This document shows positions 33,562-42,298 of a stretch of 64,000 nucleotides of DNA, one piece after another. Numbering within the stretch: position 1 is the stretch's first letter; each line of letters starts with the position of its first letter. Origin of the DNA: Deltaproteobacteria bacterium HGW-Deltaproteobacteria-2. GTDB taxonomy: Bacteria; Desulfobacterota; Syntrophia; Syntrophales; Smithellaceae. A program made the position numbers and the translations under genes. The notes under the pieces were generated by a model that was given only the letters and a program-made list of their open reading frames with translations, did not search any database and had not been told where the DNA came from. Location of the stretch: positions 62,001 to 126,000 of the forward strand of contig PHBC01000001.1 of NCBI GenBank assembly GCA_002840505.1. The letters are read 5' to 3'.

Positions 33562-36500
33562 ATCAAAAGCCCTCCTCTTTCTTTTTTTAGTCATCACACT
33601 GTCCGTGAGTTTTGCCGGACATAATACAGCCTTTGCCCTGGTTGCCCAAACCACAGGAAAAACCCTTTTGGATGCCCTGCCCCAGATCTCCGACATGCCG
33701 GACGGTTATCATTTTGATAAAAGAGAAGGAGAAGGTTTCCACGATTATAGTGCGCAGTCGAGCAACTCATACTCGTTTATCACCGGAAAAAGAACCTACT
33801 CCTGGACGAATAAGAACGGAATGAGTTTCACTGAATACGACTTTATTAGAGTGGCGTCTTATGGCAATTACCGTGAAGGCATTAATGATTCATACGCCGA
33901 GTGGTCGCCTGAAAAATTTCGCGCTCTTCGTCTGACATGGGGTGAAAAAGGACACAGCATTAAACCATACGAAGGCCTGCCGGGCGGGGTTATCGAAGAA
34001 CATACGGAGGTTGACTCATACGGCTCCGTCAACATATTTACCAGGATATATTTCTGGAAAAGCCGTGAATGCAACGGGGATATTTACATCCAATATCGCG
34101 TATCCAACTCATACCGTAATACCCGACCATCGTTCGAGGAGCGAGTCGCCGCGGCCAAGGCTTTCTGCCGCCCCCAAATCGAGCGTTTGGCCAAGCTGAT
34201 TTACTCGCGATTACCGGAGGGCACCGGCAGCAGCAAGGAAGATGTTTTTTCAACTCCTTCCGGCTCTGAAGGTTCACAGCAGGAACCTCTTTCTGCGGAA
34301 GCGACACTCCTGGCCGTCGCCGGGGGTTCGATGGTGATGGCACTGGGCGCCTTCTTCCAGCTTTTGGGAATGGGTGGTCTTCAGAATATAACCGACGTTC
34401 GCGGTCTGATCGAAAGTCTTTTGAGCTCTTCATCGACGGATGCCGATCTGGCGGAAGCGGAATCGGCGCTGCGGGACATGCAGACGGCAAAGGAAGCGCA
34501 GGTCGTGCCCAAAGAACCGGAGACGGCTGCCGTTGTGCAGCCGGTCATACCCGACCCGATTCCCCCGGGTTTCGAGTACCAGGGAAAGGTCTGGTATCAG
34601 CCGCCGTGGGACACGGGCGGACCTTACTGGATGAGCAAATCCGACTATAACGCAATGCGCTCGATGATGCGTCAGGGCATGGTCTGGTCGGATCGTTGGG
34701 GTTGGGTAGATCCGGCGGAAGGCAAAGCCATGGAGTCCCAGCGCGCGGCAGCATGGGATGAATATAAATCGAACACCGATCAGGATATAAAAGCTTTAAC
34801 GGACAAGATTGACGAATCGCAGAAAAAACTCGCCGACATCCGGGAGAATCTGGACGAACTGGATAAGATCGAAAAGATGAGAGAGCGCCTTGCCGAACTG
34901 GAAAGACAGCGGGTGTTGGACAACTCTTTCGCGACGCAATTAAGTGAGACATGGGAAAATTATGAAAAAGGCGTGAACAGAGACCTCGATGCCCTACCCG
35001 GTGATTTGGGAAGACTTGCTCTCTCTGCCGCGCGAGAAATCAGGGATACAACAGGCCAGTTGATTACGGCGGCTGGCGACACGGCCGAGGATATTTACAG
35101 AGAAGTAACCGACGTTGACAATTACAAAGCCGTCGGTCAGGCGGCGGTGGATACAGCCAAACAACTGATTCTTCATCCGGTGGATGCCTCTGTCCAGGTG
35201 GGTGATACTGTTAAAGCCGCGGGTAGAGGAGCCCTGAAAGCCGCGGGTGCTGTCGGCAATGTGGCGGTGGCGATTGCTTCCAACCCGATCGGGTTTGCGG
35301 AAGCCGTGATCGGAATCGACAACTGGAAAAAGGTGGTTGATCCGAATGTCTCCGTCGGCGAGCGTGTTGTCCGCGCCTTGTACGGTGCCGTCGATGCCAG
35401 CCTCAACTTCGCCTCCGGCGGAACCAAGGTCGCGGTGGAAGGCATGGAAGCCGGAATTGATGGAGTCAAGTTGATTAAAGGAGCGGAAGCCGGTGCCGAT
35501 GCGGCCAAAGCCGCCAAAGGCGCGGAGGCGGTCACTGATGCCGCAAAAGCCGCCCATGGTGCGGAAACAGCCTCTGACGCCGCCAAAATTACCGCCAAAC
35601 TGGATGACCCGGCGCGTGTAAAGGCCTGGGAAGCCGGTCGTATGGCCGGTCAGCAGAAAGCGGATAAGCTGGCAGATGCCTTGAAGAGCGGCGATGCCGG
35701 TGACATAAAGAAGGCTCTGGTCGAGTGCCAGAAAGACAAGCACGCCATCCAGTCGCTCAACAAAGGGGACGATTCCATCAAACTGGCCTACAACCAGAAA
35801 ATGAAGGAGCTTATCACCGATGATGTGGATCAGGTGATGAAGGAAAAGATCGCCCAGCGTTATGGCGTAGATCCCAAGGATGTGGAAATTGTCAAGCCTA
35901 CGAATCCGACCGCCAAACCGAAGGTCGGCAGTGATCTTGATTTTACCGTCAAAGTGAAGGCCAAGCCCGGCGAGATTGTCGCTGATCCGAATAATCCCGG
36001 AAAATTCATCAAGGTCGAACCGGGAGATGTTCTCACCAAGGATGTTCCCGTAAAAGACGCACAGCAAATATATAATCGCGAACTGTACAGCAAGGTAACC
36101 GGTGAGCCGATCCCGACCGATCCGGAAAAGTTCAAAGCTTTTCAGGCCGAAGCCGACAATCTGGCCCATGACATGGACCATGTGGCGGGACATCGTGTCG
36201 GCACGGAATCCTACGGCGCGTCGCAGAAGGATCTGGATGTCATCCTGCAAAAATCCGGCGGACAATTTACCGATCCCGAGCAGGCAGGAAAGTTGGCTTC
36301 CTTCAAATCCAATCATCTTTATCAGCAGGCAGAAAACATTGCCAAGGTCAATCCGGGCAAGGCCGAAGCGCTAATCTCTGATGGCATGCGGCAGACCACC
36401 AAGCAGTATAGTAATTTGATTGAAACGCGAGTGAGCGCGTTGCAGAGCAAGGGCATCGACGTTGCCGTTGATCCGCGCCTGACCAAAGCGGTGGATATTC

Positions 36501-36637
36501 TCAAACAGGTAGAGAACACCGGTATGGCCCCGGCCAAGGCGGAAGCGTTGCTTAAAGCACAATTAAACATGTCCAAAGATGATGTAGCCAACATGCTTGG
36601 CACGCAGCTGGCCAAGTTACATATGGTGAAAGCGTAA
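33551..36637 (+). CDS. Large exported protein with pre-toxin-like and GSDLD-containing C-terminus
   Basis: A 1028-residue protein with a signal peptide (ALLFLFLVITLSVSFAG). An N-terminal domain (about 30-215) is followed by a hydrophobic segment at about 250-275 and a YQPPWDTGGPYWM / WSDRWGWVDP tryptophan-rich region. Next come a coiled coil (about 413-458) and an Ala/Gly-rich stretch resembling the pre-toxin modules of polymorphic toxins (NPIGFAEAVIGIDNWKKVV...SVGERVVRALYGAVDA). Alanine-rich repeats (GAEAGADAAKAAKGAEA) precede a C-terminal domain carrying GSDLDF at 793-798, reminiscent of nucleotidyltransferase active sites. Homology is not certain for any of these. It overlaps the upstream gene and is followed 23 bases later by a small membrane-protein gene that could be an immunity or accessory factor. 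Confidence 0.7.
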   Translation: MRFKSKALLFLFLVITLSVSFAGHNTAFALVAQTTGKTLLDALPQISDMPDGYHFDKREGEGFHDYSAQSSNSYSFITGKRTYSWTNKNGMSFTEYDFIRVASYGNYREGINDSYAEWSPEKFRALRLTWGEKGHSIKPYEGLPGGVIEEHTEVDSYGSVNIFTRIYFWKSRECNGDIYIQYRVSNSYRNTRPSFEERVAAAKAFCRPQIERLAKLIYSRLPEGTGSSKEDVFSTPSGSEGSQQEPLSAEATLLAVAGGSMVMALGAFFQLLGMGGLQNITDVRGLIESLLSSSSTDADLAEAESALRDMQTAKEAQVVPKEPETAAVVQPVIPDPIPPGFEYQGKVWYQPPWDTGGPYWMSKSDYNAMRSMMRQGMVWSDRWGWVDPAEGKAMESQRAAAWDEYKSNTDQDIKALTDKIDESQKKLADIRENLDELDKIEKMRERLAELERQRVLDNSFATQLSETWENYEKGVNRDLDALPGDLGRLALSAAREIRDTTGQLITAAGDTAEDIYREVTDVDNYKAVGQAAVDTAKQLILHPVDASVQVGDTVKAAGRGALKAAGAVGNVAVAIASNPIGFAEAVIGIDNWKKVVDPNVSVGERVVRALYGAVDASLNFASGGTKVAVEGMEAGIDGVKLIKGAEAGADAAKAAKGAEAVTDAAKAAHGAETASDAAKITAKLDDPARVKAWEAGRMAGQQKADKLADALKSGDAGDIKKALVECQKDKHAIQSLNKGDDSIKLAYNQKMKELITDDVDQVMKEKIAQRYGVDPKDVEIVKPTNPTAKPKVGSDLDFTVKVKAKPGEIVADPNNPGKFIKVEPGDVLTKDVPVKDAQQIYNRELYSKVTGEPIPTDPEKFKAFQAEADNLAHDMDHVAGHRVGTESYGASQKDLDVILQKSGGQFTDPEQAGKLASFKSNHLYQQAENIAKVNPGKAEALISDGMRQTTKQYSNLIETRVSALQSKGIDVAVDPRLTKAVDILKQVENTGMAPAKAEALLKAQLNMSKDDVANMLGTQLAKLHMVKA

Positions 36638-36660
36638 TGATGAAGAGGAAATTTTAAATT

Positions 36661-37128
36661 ATGTGGCCTGTTTTTCTGAAAATAGTTTCTTACTTTTTTC
36701 TGACACTTTTTGTGCTCGGCGTTGTGCTGATGCTTTTGACCTGGCGTAAGGAAAAGTTCGTGAAGCCAAAGTGGATTCTTTTCGGGCAGATTATCGCTCT
36801 CATCGCGCTGATTGTATTCACCGCGTTGTCGCATAACCCGCTGGGTAAATGGATATGGCTTATCATCTTTATCGCGGGGCTTGCGGGCGGATATTTTTAC
36901 GGCCGCACGGTGAAAGTTAAAAAGTCGGAGCGCGGAATCATGATGAACTACACGCTTCCTTATATCATTACCTGGGGTTTGCTGTTATTCCTGACGCAGT
37001 TTCTGACCATCAGCACGGGGCGCGTACCCATTATTGTGCTGGGCTTGTCAGTGCTGAACACAGGATTGAATCTGGCCATGAACGGCCACGTGGTCTGGAA
37101 TTATTCCCGGGTTAAAAAAACCGTCTGA
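36661..37128 (+). CDS. Small four- to five-helix membrane protein
   Basis: A 155-residue integral membrane protein. Hydrophobic helices lie at about residues 5-25, 36-55, 62-80, 98-118 and 125-143, separated by short basic loops (WRKEKFVKPKW, GRTVKVKKSERG). No known family or catalytic motif. It is co-directional and closely spaced with its neighbours, so it belongs to the 32.8-38.3 kb operon. It may help insert or neutralise the large upstream protein, but this is guesswork. Confidence 0.75.
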   Translation: MWPVFLKIVSYFFLTLFVLGVVLMLLTWRKEKFVKPKWILFGQIIALIALIVFTALSHNPLGKWIWLIIFIAGLAGGYFYGRTVKVKKSERGIMMNYTLPYIITWGLLLFLTQFLTISTGRVPIIVLGLSVLNTGLNLAMNGHVVWNYSRVKKTV

Positions 37129-37143
37129 AAAGGAAATAAAACC

Positions 37144-38301
37144 ATGGCAAATTCCCCTTTAAAAAAATGCTCCGCGTGCGGAGAAATGATGGAGCTGGGT
37201 GCGGCATTCTGCACAAATTGCGGAAATCGTCTTGAAGCAACTGCCAATGTGAAAAAATGTTCTTCCTGCGGAGAGGCCATGGAAAAAGATGCCGCATTTT
37301 GCACGAACTGCGGGAACCGTGTTGAGGAAAAGAAAGCCGAAAGCACGGAAAGACCCTCCTCCATCGGAAAACAACTGCTGGCGCTCTCCAACGATTTCCT
37401 TTCGGTGCGCGAGATCAACCCTGAGCGTTTCGAGTTTTCTTCACAAACAGGAACGCAGTCGCCGGTTCAAAAAATCAAGATAAACTACGACGCCGTGGCT
37501 CAGCTCGAACCAGAAAAGAAACTTCTGACTTTCTGGGAAATGATGGTGGAAAGTTCCGCAGGCATGGATGCCGGTTTTCATGGTGAAAAGACCATTCAAA
37601 AAGGAATCGAGGTCGGTAAGAAAATCCATGGGCAGGTGTTGTTTGGGGGCAAGTACGGTTTCGAATACGGCAAATTGCGCGAAGTGATCAAAGCCATCGC
37701 CCGCGAAGAGGGCTGGGAATTTAAAACGTCCGTCTTTAAACCCAAAACGGCGGTGGACGCGGCGAGCAAGGGCACCGGAAAAACGATACCTGTTAAAAAG
37801 ATTCTCGTGCCGGTTCTCGCGCTTCTGTTGATCGCTGTGATCGGGGCCATCGGCTATAAAATTTTTACTAGCCGTTCATCATCTCCGGTAAAAGCATCAA
37901 CATCAAAATCAACGTTGGCGTCATCTTTTTTGCAGACTAAGTTCAAGGGTGTCGATTCGCAATCATCGGATCGCAAAGAATTTAAGAAAAACGGAACGGT
38001 TAATGACGGCAAACCTTTTGTCGAAACCGATAAGGACACCTATAATCATGGCGAAAAGATCAAGGTGCATTTTTACAACGCGCCCGGCTATTCAAGAGAT
38101 TGGTTATGCATCGTCCCCGCAGGCGCCAAGCACACTGAACCGGGAAACTATCAGTACATACCCAAGCAGGGACGGGGCATCCTGACTTTTAAATCTCCAC
38201 GACCGGGAAAATATGAAGCAAGGGCATATTATAACTACAGCTCTTTTGACTACAAGATATCGGCCCGTTATGTGTTCACAGTGCATCCTAAGTCGAATTA
38301 A
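37144..38301 (+). CDS. Double zinc-ribbon membrane protein with C-terminal SKICH-like beta domain
   Basis: A 385-residue protein. Two zinc ribbons lie at Cys9-12-23-26 and Cys39-42-53-56. A mixed cytoplasmic domain follows (about 75-210). One membrane helix is at about 218-240 (KILVPVLALLLIAVIGAIGY). The exported C-terminal domain follows the pattern DKDTYNHGEKIKVHFYNAPG..RDWLCIVPAG and GKYEARAYYN, a beta-sandwich like those that precede enzymes or ligand sites. AAGGAAA precedes the ATG. It probably spans the membrane with the ribbons inside. It is the last gene of the operon. Confidence 0.75.
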   Translation: MANSPLKKCSACGEMMELGAAFCTNCGNRLEATANVKKCSSCGEAMEKDAAFCTNCGNRVEEKKAESTERPSSIGKQLLALSNDFLSVREINPERFEFSSQTGTQSPVQKIKINYDAVAQLEPEKKLLTFWEMMVESSAGMDAGFHGEKTIQKGIEVGKKIHGQVLFGGKYGFEYGKLREVIKAIAREEGWEFKTSVFKPKTAVDAASKGTGKTIPVKKILVPVLALLLIAVIGAIGYKIFTSRSSSPVKASTSKSTLASSFLQTKFKGVDSQSSDRKEFKKNGTVNDGKPFVETDKDTYNHGEKIKVHFYNAPGYSRDWLCIVPAGAKHTEPGNYQYIPKQGRGILTFKSPRPGKYEARAYYNYSSFDYKISARYVFTVHPKSN

Positions 38302-38452
38302 TAATGATGTAAAAAAACTAATAAAACAGAGTTCGTTTGAACATTTATGGCTTCCAATTGGTGAATTTGCACTTGGTTGAGTAGAGCAAGAACCGCAAAG
38401 CAAGGAAGCAAATCTTTCATTCATTGCTCAATGTCACTTGGACGGCGAATTC

Positions 38453-39019
38453 ATGAAATTACTTATTCGCGGCGGAAGTATTGCCGCCGGTTATGGTGTA
38501 GACAAAAGTTATGTGGATATTCTAAGAGAATCCCTCCTTAAAAAAGGGATCGACGTAATTAATAGGTCAAGCTACAAGGATACTTCTTTTGACGGCATCG
38601 GCACATTTAACGAAAATATTTCAGCCTTTGTTCCTGATATCCTTCTTATCCATTTCGGTGTTGACGATGCTTTCGGGTATGTTTACCGCTCAGAATTTCA
38701 GGAAAATATTGTGCAGATGATCAGACTGGCACGCCTGCGTTTCCATCCGGTTATCTTTCTGGCTACGTCCCACACTTTTGATAATCCTCATGACATGGAT
38801 GCCGTGAATATTTTTTACAGGTCTTTGAGGATTGTGGCTTCAGATTTGGATTGTGAATTAATTCCTGTACACATCTACTGGGCTGGTTATCTCGAGGAAC
38901 ATAATCTCCGTAATAAGGATTTAATCTTGTCAGATTCCCGTTATCCAAACGAGCGCGGCCACGAGGTTATTGCGGAAGCAATGATAAAGCGGTTAAGTAA
39001 ATTATTTATAATGAAATAA
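38453..39019 (+). CDS. SGNH/GDSL-type hydrolase
   Basis: A 188-residue protein of the SGNH hydrolase fold. Block I is degenerate (RGGSIAAGYG, where Ser would be the nucleophile). Block III is GVDD, and block V is the Asp...His pair in SDSRYPNERGHEV. The fold cleaves esters of carbohydrates or lipids. No signal peptide. The ATG at 38453 aligns with the first core strand; a TTG at 38438 is possible. It is separated from the preceding operon by about 150 bases without a terminator. Confidence 0.75.
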   Translation: MKLLIRGGSIAAGYGVDKSYVDILRESLLKKGIDVINRSSYKDTSFDGIGTFNENISAFVPDILLIHFGVDDAFGYVYRSEFQENIVQMIRLARLRFHPVIFLATSHTFDNPHDMDAVNIFYRSLRIVASDLDCELIPVHIYWAGYLEEHNLRNKDLILSDSRYPNERGHEVIAEAMIKRLSKLFIMK

Positions 39020-39034
39020 TAATTAAGAAAAATC

Positions 39035-39064
39035 TTGACAATTAATAGACGACCGGTCTATTAT
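39035..39064 (+). promoter_or_regulatory. Promoter with 21-bp palindromic operator
   Basis: TTGACA at 39035-39040 and TATTAT at 39059-39064 (18-base spacer). The spacer carries a perfect inverted repeat at 39043-39063, TAATAGAC-GACCG-GTCTATTA. Its shape suits a TetR-type dimer. It precedes the molybdopterin enzyme at 39185 by about 120 bases. Confidence 0.7.
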
Positions 39065-39184
39065 GCACCAAAAATGTTTCTCAGAACGGAAAACAGATTG
39101 AAAATAAAGATATTTTTCGCAGAGAAACGATAAATTAAATTTCTAAAAAATCGGCAATCATTATACTACCGGGGAGGCAACGAC

Positions 39185-41599
39185 ATGGGAGAATGGAAAA
39201 AGACCAGTTGCGTACTATGCGCGCAAAATTGCGGTCTCGAGGTTGAAATTCAGGACAATAAAATCGTCAAAGTAAAGGGCGACAAAGATAATCCACGGAG
39301 CCAAGGATATGTGTGCGTCAAAGGGATAAATGTGGCCCTTCACCATGATCACGAAGGGCGGCTTTTGTATCCTCTCAAGAAAACAGCGGAAGGATTTGTC
39401 CGGATTTCGTGGGAAACAGCCTTTGCGGAAATATCCGAAAAACTTAATTCCATTGTAGCAAAGCATGGCCCGGAATCATACGTGTACATGGGCGGCGGCG
39501 GCCAGGGCTGCCATATGGATGAAGCCTTCGGTAGCGCGCTCATGAAAAAAATCGGTTCGCGCTATCATTACAATCCCCTGGGACAGGAATTAACCGGCTA
39601 TTTCTGGGTGTGCGGAAAGATGGTGGGAAGACAGAACCGCGTTCTGTTTCCCGACGAGACCCATTCGGACATGATAGTAGCGGTTGGCTGGAATGGCATG
39701 GAGAGTCATCAGATGCCGCGCGCTCCGCTAGTGTTGAGGGAATTCTCGAAAAACCCCGACAAGCTCCTTGTAGTTATTGATCCGCGTAAATCGGAAACGG
39801 CCCAAATTGCCAATATACACCTCGCACTGCGCCCGGGCACCGACGCGCTCTTATTCAAGGCCATGATCGCGATCATACTTGCCGAAGGATGGGAAAAGAA
39901 AGATTACATCGCGTCGCATCTTGCCGGATTTGATCGTATCAAGGAATGGTTCATTAACTTTGACATCAAAGGCGCGCTTGAGTTGTGCGAAGTGCCTTAC
40001 GAAGATGTGAAAAATCTTTGCAGAGAAATGTCCGTCAGAAAGTGGTGTGTTCACACTGATCTCGGCATACTCATGAACCGGCACAGCACGGTGGTATCCT
40101 ATCTCGCAATGATTCTGGGAGCGCTGTGCGGCAGACTGTGCGTTCCCGGCGGTAATGTCATTACAGGCACTCTCATCCCACTGGGGTCGCACACTGACGA
40201 TGATGATCCAAAAACATGGCGCACACAGGTTACCGATATCCCCGCAGTAATCGGCTTCCATCCACCCAATGTCCTACCTGAAGAGATTCTAAGCGATCAT
40301 CCGAAACGTCCCCGTGCGGTCATTAACTGTGCTTCTAATCCTCTGCGCTCCTACGCTGACACCACTGCCTACGAAAAAGCTTTCGCGAAGCTCGACCTCC
40401 TTGTCGTGATCGAGCTGTCGATGACCGAGACCGCGGCACTCGCTCATTACGTACTTCCATCGCGTTCTGGTCTGGAGAGTTGGGATACCACATTTTTCCC
40501 ATGGACATACCCTGAAATATATTCTCAATTCAGACAGCCTGTAGTAACGCCACAAGGCGAAAGAAAAGAATGCGGGCAGATTTACACCGGTATCGCCAGA
40601 GCAACTGGCCTTTTGCCCGAAATACCCGCGTATCTTACCGAGGCGGCAGGTCAAGATAAGGATCTCTTTGATTACTCCCTCGCATTTCTCGCCTTTATGG
40701 GCAAGAACCCCCTGAAGCTTCTCATCATGTTAGCCAAAGACGATTTCTGGTCGCAACTGGAAGCCAAGGGAGCATTTGAATCACTGCAGATTATACCATT
40801 TGTTCTGGCTGAGACCCTCGGTAAAAAATACGATTCGGCGAATCTTGCAACTCTCTTCGGCGTGATTATGTCTATGCCAAACAATTTAAGAAAAAGTGCT
40901 GCACGCATTGGCATCAAGGCACCTTTTTTCGCTTCGATACTCCTTGAACCGGAAAAGATTTTACGCGCATTTACCGCGGCGCTTCGGTACCGGAGCATCA
41001 TGCCTTTCGCGGCGCTTACACCGCAGGTGCGCTTCAGCGAAAAACTTTTTCAGGAATTATTATCTCACCCTGAGGGAATGTGGATAGGGAAACTGGACAT
41101 TGAAGGCAACATGAAAGAAGTAAGAACCGAAGATAAAAAGATAAACCTTTATATTCCAAAATTAGAGGAATGGCTCAAGAGTATCGATCCCCAATCGGAA
41201 AAGAAAGCGCTTGTTCCCTCGCCGGAATATCCTCTTATACTCAACGCCGGACGCCACACGAAAAACGTCGCAAACACTCTCATGCGCGATGCCGCGTGGC
41301 TTAAAGGGAAGCGTGCCTGTACCCTCGCAATCAATCCGGGAGATGCGCAGGCACTGGGCATTGCTGACGGAGAGCAGGTAAGAATTGTAACCGAAGCCGG
41401 CGTTGAGACCATCGAAGCGGAACTGAGTGATTCAACAAGAAAAGGACAGGTGCTTATTCCTCATGGCTTCGGCCTTGTCCAAAACGGCAAGGCCTACGGC
41501 ATCAATGTAAATCGCCTAACGAAAAACTCTTATCGTGACCGGTTACTGGCGACACCTCTGCATCGTTACGTACCGTGCCGTGTCGAGAAACTGAGTTGA
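39185..41599 (+). CDS. Molybdopterin oxidoreductase (DMSO reductase superfamily), second paralog
   Basis: An 804-residue bis-MGD enzyme with an N-terminal [4Fe-4S] site at Cys9-x2-Cys12-x3-Cys16-x27-Cys44. Cofactor-domain landmarks are YMGGGGQGCHMDEAFGSAL, MIVAVGWNGMESHQMPR, LLVVIDPRKSETAQIAN and LILNAGRHTKNVANTLMRD. About 100 extra residues compared with the 30361-32445 enzyme lie in the region around 490-620. No twin-arginine signal, so it is cytoplasmic. GGGAGG precedes the ATG. It is followed 56 bases later by two small genes with in-frame UGA codons, which may be its redox partners. Substrate unknown. Confidence 0.88.
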   Translation: MGEWKKTSCVLCAQNCGLEVEIQDNKIVKVKGDKDNPRSQGYVCVKGINVALHHDHEGRLLYPLKKTAEGFVRISWETAFAEISEKLNSIVAKHGPESYVYMGGGGQGCHMDEAFGSALMKKIGSRYHYNPLGQELTGYFWVCGKMVGRQNRVLFPDETHSDMIVAVGWNGMESHQMPRAPLVLREFSKNPDKLLVVIDPRKSETAQIANIHLALRPGTDALLFKAMIAIILAEGWEKKDYIASHLAGFDRIKEWFINFDIKGALELCEVPYEDVKNLCREMSVRKWCVHTDLGILMNRHSTVVSYLAMILGALCGRLCVPGGNVITGTLIPLGSHTDDDDPKTWRTQVTDIPAVIGFHPPNVLPEEILSDHPKRPRAVINCASNPLRSYADTTAYEKAFAKLDLLVVIELSMTETAALAHYVLPSRSGLESWDTTFFPWTYPEIYSQFRQPVVTPQGERKECGQIYTGIARATGLLPEIPAYLTEAAGQDKDLFDYSLAFLAFMGKNPLKLLIMLAKDDFWSQLEAKGAFESLQIIPFVLAETLGKKYDSANLATLFGVIMSMPNNLRKSAARIGIKAPFFASILLEPEKILRAFTAALRYRSIMPFAALTPQVRFSEKLFQELLSHPEGMWIGKLDIEGNMKEVRTEDKKINLYIPKLEEWLKSIDPQSEKKALVPSPEYPLILNAGRHTKNVANTLMRDAAWLKGKRACTLAINPGDAQALGIADGEQVRIVTEAGVETIEAELSDSTRKGQVLIPHGFGLVQNGKAYGINVNRLTKNSYRDRLLATPLHRYVPCRVEKLS

Positions 41600-41655
41600 A
41601 GGGCATGAATAATGGCAGCAAGTTCTTAAAGGTTCCAGTATCAAGGAGGATATAA

Positions 41656-41994
41656 ATGACACAACCAGAGAAACGATCTTTAGCAACTCTTGAGCCGTTG
41701 TTTTTTGGACTGGTTATGCGGGTGCTTTGTGGTATTGGTTGCTTTATCTTGATTTGGATCATCGGCGTGGATACATTAACGCTAATAGGTGTCGCTGCTT
41801 TGGCGATTTTGGGTGTTTCCCTTATCGTTGGAGCAATCGTGCGGAATCCCGGATGCGAAATCACAGCAATTCCCAACCTGTTTCTTTCCAAGAAAAAACA
41901 GGTTCATTGCATATGACCGATCTGGACACCCTTGGACAGGGTGGAACACAGCATGAGGCGCCTTAAAGATGGGCGTGACGATCAAACCAACTAA
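41656..41994 (+). CDS. DUF2892/YgaP-like membrane protein, candidate selenoprotein
   Basis: The frame reads 86 codons, then TGA at 41914-41916, then 25 more codons to TAA. The first part has two membrane helices (about 14-35 and 40-62) and NPGCEITAIPNLFL, like YgaP-type membrane proteins. The frame after TGA encodes PIWTPLDRVE, which looks like a conserved continuation. The TGA therefore falls in a Cys-x-[TGA] motif (Cys85-Ile86-Sec87). The mRNA just after it folds as CACCCT-TGGAC-AGGGTG, 16 bases from the TGA to the loop. The loop contains GG, as in bacterial SECIS elements. AAGGAGGATATAA precedes the ATG. A normal reading would end it at 41916. Confidence 0.65.
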
Positions 41995-42010
41995 AACGCC
42001 AATGAAACTG

Positions 42011-42030
42011 ACTAGTGTTCTGTCACTAGT
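42011..42030. promoter_or_regulatory. Short palindrome
   Basis: ACTAGTG and CACTAGT form a perfect 7-bp inverted repeat around six bases, between the two candidate selenoprotein genes. It could be an operator or an mRNA hairpin; there is no U-tract. Confidence 0.3.
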
Positions 42031-42069
42031 AGCTTAGAGCATCAGGCGTTGTCCGACATTGGGGGTATT

Positions 42070-42285
42070 ATGATCTGTTACTGTTTTCAATACACTGAAA
42101 TGGATATAAGAAAAGACGTATTTCAAAACAATGGTCAGTCCCCATTGTTGGATAGAATTATTGCGGAAAGAAAACAAGGAACCTGCCAGTGTGATATAAA
42201 AAATCCTAAAGGGACTTGATGCATAGACGACGTCCGCCGTGTTGTGGACATTGCCATCAATGACTTAAAAAATAGTAGCCTCTAG
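42070..42285 (+). CDS. BFD-like [2Fe-2S] protein, candidate selenoprotein
   Basis: The frame starts at ATG 42070 after GGGGGT, meets TGA at 42217-42219 (codon 50), and continues in frame to TAG at 42283-42285, 71 codons in all. The protein has ICYCFQYT at its start and TCQCDIKNPKG later, typical of Bfd/CopZ-like [2Fe-2S] domains. In that family NPKG is usually followed by a residue and then a Cys-Cys pair, and here it reads NPKGT-[TGA]-Cys-IDDVRRVVDIAI. The TGA thus replaces the first of the two cysteines, and the coding character continues beyond it. A GTCC...GGAC hairpin lies 12 bases downstream of the TGA. Read conventionally it would be a truncated 49-residue protein. Confidence 0.65.
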
Positions 42286-42298
42286 CGCAATAAGTCTG

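Noticed and set aside
34994-36316. 440-residue open frame on the minus strand
   Set aside because: It lies wholly opposite the signal-peptide-bearing 1028-residue gene, has no recognised motif and reflects the GC-rich codon use of the plus-strand gene.
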